Source: CAVZBW01 sp963778465 | GTDB taxonomy: Bacteria; Actinomycetota; Acidimicrobiia; Acidimicrobiales; RAAP-2 | Length of the DNA stretch: 64,000 nt | Direction of reading: 5' to 3' | Assembly: GCA_963778465.1 (NCBI GenBank) | Contig: CAVZUK010000002.1 | Span: forward strand, 1-64,000 | Shown: positions 58,716 to 64,000 of the stretch, piece after piece | Position numbering within the stretch: position 1 is the stretch's first letter | Layout of the letters: the number at the start of each line of letters is the position of its first letter | Translations under genes and position numbers: made by a program | Notes under the pieces: generated by a model | The model's database searches: none | Told to the model about the DNA's origin: nothing | Seen by the model: only the letters and a program-made list of their open reading frames with translations

Positions 58716-60779
58716 TCAGGCTGCGGGGGGCCGGTGCCGCTCCGCCAGCCCGATCAGGTCCTCCATCAGGCGCCCGAGCTCGAAGTCCTTGGGCGTGTAG
58801 ACGCCGGCCACGCCCTTGCCGCGCAGCACCTCGGCGTCGTCGGGCGGGATGATCCCCCCCACGACGACGGGGGCGTCCACTCCCGCGGCACGCAGGCGGT
58901 CGACGATCTCGGGCACCAGCTCCAGGTGCGAGCCGGAGAGGATCGAGAGCCCCACCACGTCCGCGTCCTCGTCGCGCGCGGCGAGGACGATCTCCTCCGG
59001 GGTGAGGCGGATTCCCTGGTAGATCACCTCGAACCCGGCGTCCCGAGCCGCCACGGCGATCTGCTCGGCGCCGTTGGAATGGCCGTCGAGCCCGGGCTTG
59101 GCCACGAGCAGGCGCGGCGGTCCGCCCGTTCGCTCGGCGAGCTCGTGGGTGCGCCGGAGGACCGCAGCAAAACCCGCACCCCGATGACCGACGCCGCCGG
59201 TGACACCGGTCGGCGCCCGGTACTCGCCGAAGACGTCGCGCAGCGCCCCGGCCCACTCTCCGGTCGTGCCCCCGGCGTGGGCGAGCGAGATGGTCGGGAC
59301 CATGACGTTGCCCGCGTCGGGCCCGTCGCTCTCGGCGACTCGGCGGAGCTCGTCGAGCGCACGCCTGACGGCGCCCGAATCCCGCGCCGCGCGCCAGCGC
59401 ACGACGTCCTCTCGGAGCTCGGCCTCGACCGTGGGATCGACCTTCAAGATGCTCGAGGCCCCGCCGTCGGCGGTGAGCGGTGACGGCGCCGTCGAGGTGA
59501 AGCAGTTGACGCCGACCACCTTCTGCTCGCCCGTCTCGATGCGACGGAGCCGCTCCGCCTGGCTGCGCACCAGGCGGCTCTTGAGCTCGGCGATGGCCTC
59601 GAAGGCGCCCCCGAGGCCGAGCACGTCTTCGAGCTCGGTCCAGGCGGCCTCCATCAACTCTGCGGTCTTGTCCTCGATCACCTTGGAGCCCTCGAAGATG
59701 TCCCCGTACTCGAGCAGGTCGGACTCGAACGCCAGGATCTGCTGGATGCGCAGCGACCACTGCTGGTCCCACGGGCGCGGCAGGCCGAGCGCCTCGTTCC
59801 ACGCCGGGAGCTGGATGGCGCGGGCGCGCGCCTTCGCCGACAGGGTCACCCCGAGCGTCTCGAGGACGATGCGCGGGACGTTGTTCTCCGGTTGTGCCTC
59901 CGTCAGCCCGAGGGAATTGACCTGGACGCCGTAGCGGAAGCGGCGCAGCTTCTCGTCGTCCACCCCGTAGCGCTCCCGGCAGATCCGGTCCCAGAGCGCG
60001 GTGAAGGCGCGCATCTTGCAGGCCTCCTCCACGAAGCGCACGCCCGAGTTGACGAAGAAGCTGATCCGACCGACCACCGTCGGCAGATCCGCCTCCGTCA
60101 CCTGGCCCGAGTCGCGCACCGCGTCGATGACGCCGATGGCGGTCGCCAGGGCGTAGGCGAGCTCCTGGAGGGGTGTGGCACCCGCCTCCTGCAGGTGGTA
60201 GCTGCAGACGTTGATCGGGTTCCAGCGGGGCACGTTCCGCACGGTGTAGGTGATCAGGTCGACCGTGAGGCGGCGGCTGGGCCCCGGGGGGAAGATGTAC
60301 GTTCCGCGGCTCAGGTACTCCTTCACGATGTCGTTCTGGGTGGTGCCCTGGAGCAGCGCGGGATCGACGCCCTGGCCCTCGGCGTTGGCCACGTAGAGGG
60401 CCAGGAGCCACGGGGCCGTGGCGTTGATGGTCATCGAGGTGTTCATCTCGGCGACCCGGATCCCCCTCAGGAGCTGTTGCATGTGCCCCAGGTGGGCCAC
60501 CGGGACGCCGACCTTGCCCACCTCGCCGGCGGCCTGCGGGGCGTCGGGGTCGTAGCCGGTCTGCGTTGGCAGGTCGAACGCGATGGAGAGGCCGGTCTGG
60601 CCCTTGGCCAGGTTGGTCCGGTAGAGCTCGTTGGAGGCCCGGGCACTCGAGTGGCCCGAGTAGGTCCGCATGAACCAGGGCCTGGCCGCACCCCTGGGCG
60701 AGGGGTCCCGGAGTGGCTCCCTCTCGCCTACCGGCCCACCCACCGGCTCGTCGGCCGGTCGCTCTGCCGGTCCCATCAC
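58716..60779 (-). CDS. ecm: Ethylmalonyl-CoA mutase (B12-dependent)
   Basis: Rearranges ethylmalonyl-CoA to methylsuccinyl-CoA with adenosylcobalamin. A single 687-residue chain: a substrate TIM barrel (YRTNLAKGQTGLSIAFDLPTQTGYD, GTTQNDIVKEYLSRGTYIFPP) and a C-terminal cobalamin domain (about 555-687). The cobalamin motif reads LDGHSNGAEQIAVAARDAGFEV, the form typical of Ecm and unlike the DGHDRG of methylmalonyl-CoA mutase. The start is GTG 60779 or ATG 60776. It lies 59 nt after the dehydrogenase gene in one operon. Confidence 0.92.
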   Translation of the reverse strand: MMGPAERPADEPVGGPVGEREPLRDPSPRGAARPWFMRTYSGHSSARASNELYRTNLAKGQTGLSIAFDLPTQTGYDPDAPQAAGEVGKVGVPVAHLGHMQQLLRGIRVAEMNTSMTINATAPWLLALYVANAEGQGVDPALLQGTTQNDIVKEYLSRGTYIFPPGPSRRLTVDLITYTVRNVPRWNPINVCSYHLQEAGATPLQELAYALATAIGVIDAVRDSGQVTEADLPTVVGRISFFVNSGVRFVEEACKMRAFTALWDRICRERYGVDDEKLRRFRYGVQVNSLGLTEAQPENNVPRIVLETLGVTLSAKARARAIQLPAWNEALGLPRPWDQQWSLRIQQILAFESDLLEYGDIFEGSKVIEDKTAELMEAAWTELEDVLGLGGAFEAIAELKSRLVRSQAERLRRIETGEQKVVGVNCFTSTAPSPLTADGGASSILKVDPTVEAELREDVVRWRAARDSGAVRRALDELRRVAESDGPDAGNVMVPTISLAHAGGTTGEWAGALRDVFGEYRAPTGVTGGVGHRGAGFAAVLRRTHELAERTGGPPRLLVAKPGLDGHSNGAEQIAVAARDAGFEVIYQGIRLTPEEIVLAARDEDADVVGLSILSGSHLELVPEIVDRLRAAGVDAPVVVGGIIPPDDAEVLRGKGVAGVYTPKDFELGRLMEDLIGLAERHRPPAA

Positions 60780-60838
60780 CCGAGGTCCCTCACGCGCTGC
60801 TCTCCCGTCGGTCGTTCAGCTCCTCCGTCCGTGCCGGG

Positions 60839-61693
60839 TCACTTCCGGTAATCGTAGAAGCCCTGCCCGGACTTCCGGCCCAGCTGCTCGGCGGCCACCA
60901 TCCGACGGAGCAGCGGAACCGCCGCGTAGTTGGGATCGCGAAACTCCTCGTAGAGGGCGTCGAGGATGGCGAGAGAGGTGTCCAGGCCGACGAGGTCGAG
61001 CAGCGCGAAGGGGCCCATCGGGAACCCGCAGCCGCCCTTCATCGCCGTGTCGATGCCCTCCATGGAGGCCACTCCCTGCTCGAGGAGGCGCACGGCGTTA
61101 TTCAAGTAGGGGAAGAGCAGGGCGTTCACGACGAACCCGGCCTGGTCCTTCACCTCCACGGTCTCCTTGCCGCACGCCTGGGCGAAGGCGTGGGCGGTGG
61201 CGATCGTCTCGTCGCTGGCGGTGAGTGGACGCACCACCTCGACCAGGCTCATCGAGGGGGCGGGGTTGAAGAAGTGGATGCCGCACACGGCTTCGGGGCG
61301 ACTCGTCTCCATCGCGAGCTCGACCACGGGAAGCGTGGAGGTGTTGGTGGCCAGCACGGCCCCCGGCCGGGAGGCGCGATCGAGCTCGACGAAGAGCTCC
61401 TTCTTGATCTTGAGGTCCTCCACGGCGGACTCGATCACGAGGTCGCAGTCGGCAAGAGCGTGGAAGTCGCTCGTAGTGGTTACCCGGGAGAGGATCTCGT
61501 CCCGCTCCTCGGCGGTCCGCTTGCCACGATCGATCTGCTTGTTGAGCGACTTCTCCAGGCCGGCCAACATGGCATCGGCGGTGGACTTGCTGCGGCTCCG
61601 GAGCACCACGTCGTGGCCGGAGGCGGCGGCGGCCTCCGTGATGCCCGAGCCCATGATTCCCGAACCGATGATGGCGACCCTTTTCACAGACAT
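60839..61693 (-). CDS. 3-hydroxybutyryl-CoA dehydrogenase
   Basis: A 284-residue NAD(P)-dependent dehydrogenase. Rossmann loop AIIGSGIMGSGITEAAA, ATNTSTLPVVELA, the catalytic CGIHFFNPAPSMSLVEVV and the C-terminal VVNALLFPYLNNAVRLLEQGVA identify the Hbd family. It would reduce acetoacetyl-CoA to 3-hydroxybutyryl-CoA, the step between the thiolase and crotonyl-CoA in this pathway. A TAACAT box 8 nt before the ATG suggests a leaderless transcript. Confidence 0.93.
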   Translation of the reverse strand: MSVKRVAIIGSGIMGSGITEAAAASGHDVVLRSRSKSTADAMLAGLEKSLNKQIDRGKRTAEERDEILSRVTTTSDFHALADCDLVIESAVEDLKIKKELFVELDRASRPGAVLATNTSTLPVVELAMETSRPEAVCGIHFFNPAPSMSLVEVVRPLTASDETIATAHAFAQACGKETVEVKDQAGFVVNALLFPYLNNAVRLLEQGVASMEGIDTAMKGGCGFPMGPFALLDLVGLDTSLAILDALYEEFRDPNYAAVPLLRRMVAAEQLGRKSGQGFYDYRK

Positions 61694-61701
61694 GGCCGAA
61701 C

Positions 61702-61707
61702 ATGTTA
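61702..61707 (-). promoter_or_regulatory. TANNNT -10 box (leaderless) of the hydroxybutyryl-CoA dehydrogenase
   Basis: On the minus strand TAACAT ends 8 nt before the ATG at 61693; no Shine-Dalgarno sequence. Confidence 0.45.
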
Positions 61708-61754
61708 CCGACGAGTAGCCACGAGCGCCGGGCGGTTCGCCCCACCCCCGGCAC

Positions 61755-61760
61755 TAGCGT
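61755..61760 (+). promoter_or_regulatory. TANNNT -10 box (leaderless) of the ABC ATPase gene
   Basis: TAGCGT ends 7 nt before the GTG at 61768. The position supports the GTG over upstream in-frame codons. Confidence 0.45.
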
Positions 61761-61767
61761 GCCACCG

Positions 61768-62820
61768 GTGCCATCGCCTGGAACAGCCCCCGGGGCCACG
61801 GAGCCGACAGAGATCGCCGACCCGCCGCCGGCCGGTCGCGCCACGGGCGCTCCCACGATCGGGGTGCAGTCCTCCGACGCGCTCGAGCGCGAGGAGCACG
61901 AGCCCCTGGTCTGGGCGAGGGGCCTCGTCAAGGTTTTCGGCCCCCATGTCGCCGTCGACCACGTCGACTTCGACATCGGGAGGGGGGAGTCCTTCGGGTT
62001 CCTCGGACCCAACGGGGCGGGCAAGACGTCGACGATGCGGATGGTCTCCTGCCTGTCCCCGGTGAGCGAGGGGACGCTCCGGGTGTTCGGCATGGACCCG
62101 GCCACGCACGGCCCGACCATCCGGGCGCGCCTCGGTGTCGTCCCCCAGGAGGACACCCTCGACCTCGAGCTCACCGTGCTTGACAACCTCATGATCTACG
62201 GTCGCTACTTCGACCTGCCCCGGCGCGAGATCAAGGAACGAGCCGAGCGGCTCTTAGAGTTCGCCCAGCTCACGGAGCGTGCGGGGGACAAAGTGGACCC
62301 GCTTTCGGGCGGGATGAAGCGGCGGCTCACGATCGCCCGCGCGCTGATCTCCGAGCCCGAGCTGCTGATCCTCGACGAGCCGACGACCGGTCTCGACCCG
62401 CAGGCTCGGCACCTGCTGTGGGACCGCCTGTACCGGCTCAAGCAGGCCGGGGTGACCCTGATCATCACGACCCACTACATGGAAGAGGCGGAGCAGCTCT
62501 GCGACCGCCTCGTGGTCATGGACCACGGCCGGTTCGCCGCCCAAGGCTCGCCCAAGGAGCTCATCGAGCGGTACTCCAGCCGCGAGGTCGTCGAGATCCG
62601 ACTCGAGCCCGACGACCACGAGCCGGTCGGGCGCCGCCTCGAGGACATGGTGCCGAGGGTGGAGGCGCTTCCGGACCGGCTGCTCCTCTACGTCGACGAC
62701 GGGGACGCGACCCTGGCCGAGGTCCACCGGCTCGGACTGCGGCCCTTGAGCGCCCTGGTCCGCCGGTCCACCCTCGAGGACGTCTTCCTGCACCTGACCG
62801 GTCGATCACTGGTCGACTGA
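61768..62820 (+). CDS. ABC transporter ATP-binding protein (NodI/DrrA-like)
   Basis: A 350-residue ATPase with a ~45-residue Pro/Ala-rich N-terminus. Walker A GPNGAGKTSTMRMV, signature LSGGMKRRLTIARAL, Walker B LLILDEPTTGLDPQ and H-loop ITTHYMEEAEQL are complete. A C-terminal accessory domain (about 290-350) is of the DrrA/NodI type. It forms an exporter with two ABC-2 permeases encoded directly after it. The cargo is unknown; drugs or lipid-linked sugars are typical. Confidence 0.9.
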   Translation: MPSPGTAPGATEPTEIADPPPAGRATGAPTIGVQSSDALEREEHEPLVWARGLVKVFGPHVAVDHVDFDIGRGESFGFLGPNGAGKTSTMRMVSCLSPVSEGTLRVFGMDPATHGPTIRARLGVVPQEDTLDLELTVLDNLMIYGRYFDLPRREIKERAERLLEFAQLTERAGDKVDPLSGGMKRRLTIARALISEPELLILDEPTTGLDPQARHLLWDRLYRLKQAGVTLIITTHYMEEAEQLCDRLVVMDHGRFAAQGSPKELIERYSSREVVEIRLEPDDHEPVGRRLEDMVPRVEALPDRLLLYVDDGDATLAEVHRLGLRPLSALVRRSTLEDVFLHLTGRSLVD

Positions 62821-63623
62821 TGGTCCTCGGGACGCTCAGCCAGCGCGACGCCCGGTCGACGCCGCTGTGGTACCGGGGGCTCGAGTACTGGCTGTACCAG
62901 TACAAGCGGACCTGGCGGAGCTCGGTCGCCACGAGCTTCCTCTTCCCCGTCCTGTACCTCGCGGCGATGGGGGTCGGCCTGGGCACGCTGGTCGACCAGC
63001 ACATCCACAACGTGGACCAGGTCTCCTACCTCGATTTCATCGCGCCGGGCCTACTGGCCGCGACGGCCATGCAGATCGGCGGGAACGAGTCCATGTACCC
63101 CGTGATGGGTGCGATCAAGTGGATGCGGACGTACCTGGCGATGCTGGCGACGCCCCTTCGCGTGGTCGACGTGCTCCGCGGTCACCTGGCCTGGATCGCC
63201 ATCCGGCTGACCATGGTCTCGGCGGTCTACCTGGTGGTCATGGCGGCCTTCGGCACCATCCTCTCGCCGCTCGCCATCCTGGCCCTCCCCGCCGGGATCG
63301 CCACGGGGCTGGCCTTCGCGGCGCCGATCGCCGCGTTCTCGGCGACCCAGGACGGCGACAAGGGCTTCATCACGATCTACCGGTTCGGGCTGATCCCGCT
63401 CTTCTTGTTCTCGGGAACCTTCTTCCCGGTCTCCGAGCTCCCGGGCTGGCTACAGCCCGTGGCCTACGCCACCCCCCTGTACCACGGGGTCACGCTGTGC
63501 CGGTCGCTCACGTTGGGCCAGGTGAGCTGGTCCAACCTCGGCGACGTCGCCTACCTGCTCGTCGTGGTGGCGGTCGGCTACGTGCTCGCCAAGCTGTCGT
63601 TCCGCCGGAGGCTGGTGGTGTGA
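62820..63623 (+). CDS. ABC-2 type permease (NodJ-like)
   Basis: A 267-residue permease with about six membrane helices. YLDFIAPGLLAATAMQIGGNESM, FLFSGTFFPVSELPGWLQPVAYATPLYH are the ABC-2 hallmarks. The ATG overlaps the ATPase stop by one base (TGATG) and its own stop overlaps the next permease (GTGA), so all three are coupled. Confidence 0.9.
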   Translation: MVLGTLSQRDARSTPLWYRGLEYWLYQYKRTWRSSVATSFLFPVLYLAAMGVGLGTLVDQHIHNVDQVSYLDFIAPGLLAATAMQIGGNESMYPVMGAIKWMRTYLAMLATPLRVVDVLRGHLAWIAIRLTMVSAVYLVVMAAFGTILSPLAILALPAGIATGLAFAAPIAAFSATQDGDKGFITIYRFGLIPLFLFSGTFFPVSELPGWLQPVAYATPLYHGVTLCRSLTLGQVSWSNLGDVAYLLVVVAVGYVLAKLSFRRRLVV

Positions 63624-64000
63624 GCGCCGCGACGACGACCGAGTCGCCCCCGTCCTTCCCGCTGCGCATCACGCCGCCGGCGCTGGTCGGCAGCCGGCGC
63701 GCCCGGCGCCTGGTCGAGCGCAACCTGCTCGTCTACCGGCGGGGATGGATCTACCTCCTCTCGGGCTTCTTCGAACCGCTCTTCTACCTGCTGTCGATCG
63801 GTCTCGGCCTGAACGGCTTGGTTGGGGACCTCCACGTCGACGGGCAGGTCATCCCGTACACGGCCTACGTGGCTCCGGGCCTGCTGGCCTCGGCCGCCAT
63901 GAACGGTGCCGTCTTCGACTCGACCTTCGCCGTCTTCTTCAAGCTCAAGATCGCCAAGACCTACGACGCCGTGCTGGCGACGCCCCTCGGGGTGGGCGAC
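63620..64000 (+). CDS. ABC-2 type permease (3' end outside window)
   Basis: The second permease of the exporter, 127 codons seen. The GTG start overlaps the previous stop. RRGWIYLLSGFFEPLFYLLSIGLG is the first helix and YVAPGLLASAAMNGAVFDST the ABC-2 signature, homologous to the same region of the upstream permease. The two permeases would form a heterodimer with the ATPase. Confidence 0.88.
   Translation, partial: MSAATTTESPPSFPLRITPPALVGSRRARRLVERNLLVYRRGWIYLLSGFFEPLFYLLSIGLGLNGLVGDLHVDGQVIPYTAYVAPGLLASAAMNGAVFDSTFAVFFKLKIAKTYDAVLATPLGVGD

Noticed and set aside
58716..60779. Methylmalonyl-CoA mutase
   Set aside because: It is a single chain with the LDGHSNG cobalamin loop typical of ethylmalonyl-CoA mutase, and it sits beside ccr.

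Overview
The window is very GC-rich, densely packed DNA from an actinobacterium. The evidence is two F420-type luciferase-like oxidoreductases, a deazaflavin (Ddn-like) reductase, a DUF222-HNH endonuclease, a WS/DGAT acyltransferase, a MarP-like CvpA-protease, a small SRP RNA just upstream of dnaX-recR, and many GTG starts and ATGA/GTGA overlaps. A deep-branching group such as Acidimicrobiia is my best guess, but I cannot confirm it without marker phylogeny.

Layout. 1-2.5 kb: transsulfuration pair (cystathionine gamma-synthase/lyase and cystathionine beta-synthase, minus). 2.6-4.9 kb: a SurE-type lipoprotein with a threonine-rich tail, a frameshifted secreted protein and a decayed metallo-beta-lactamase-fold gene. 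5-8.4 kb: two tandem paralogues of unknown function, then a WS/DGAT acyltransferase fused to a cyclic-nucleotide-binding domain. 8.4-19.5 kb: oxidoreductase, nitronate monooxygenase, MarR, a GNAT remnant, a frameshifted secreted protein, alpha/beta hydrolase, methyltransferase, nitrilase, P450, and a divergent MMPL transporter/TetR pair. 19.4-24.3 kb: minus operon Ddn-like/RpiA/aldo-keto reductase/class V aminotransferase, then histidine phosphatase and ComF. 24.2-28.2 kb: phosphate ABC operon in the order pstB-S-C-A. 28.4-33 kb: divergent LLM oxidoreductases, a phosphopantetheinyl transferase, an RDD protein and a MarP-like protease. 33-42 kb: GH15 glucosidase/trehalase, glucose dehydrogenase, MBL hydrolase, amidohydrolase, acyl-CoA synthetase and a trehalose-synthase-like glycosyltransferase. 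42-49 kb: a more accessory stretch (HNH, frameshifted cyclase/ATPase, sulfotransferase, NTF2-like, HxlR, TfoX-like). 49.1-53.7 kb: two serine tRNAs bracketing tadA, then SRP RNA, dnaX, recR, a small secreted protein and SixA. 53.7-61.7 kb: ethylmalonyl-CoA pathway cluster (thiolase, crotonyl-CoA carboxylase/reductase, epimerase, propionyl-CoA carboxylase beta with a coupled small protein, ethylmalonyl-CoA mutase, 3-hydroxybutyryl-CoA dehydrogenase). 61.7-64 kb: an ABC exporter that runs off the window.

How the genes work together. The 53.7-61.7 kb cluster would turn acetyl-CoA into ethylmalonyl- and methylsuccinyl-CoA, and it handles propionyl-CoA through the carboxylase. Together with the acyl-CoA synthetase and the WS/DGAT it suggests a cell that uses fatty acids or C2 units and stores neutral lipid. 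The 33-42 kb block suggests a trehalose/glucan to glucose to gluconate branch.

Expression signals. Eleven genes have a TANNNT box only 6-8 nt before the start codon and no Shine-Dalgarno sequence, so leaderless transcription looks common here. Other genes (pstS, Ddn-like, small secreted protein) have strong Shine-Dalgarno sites. Three otherwise intact genes carry single-base frameshifts, so assembly error and true pseudogenes both need to be considered.
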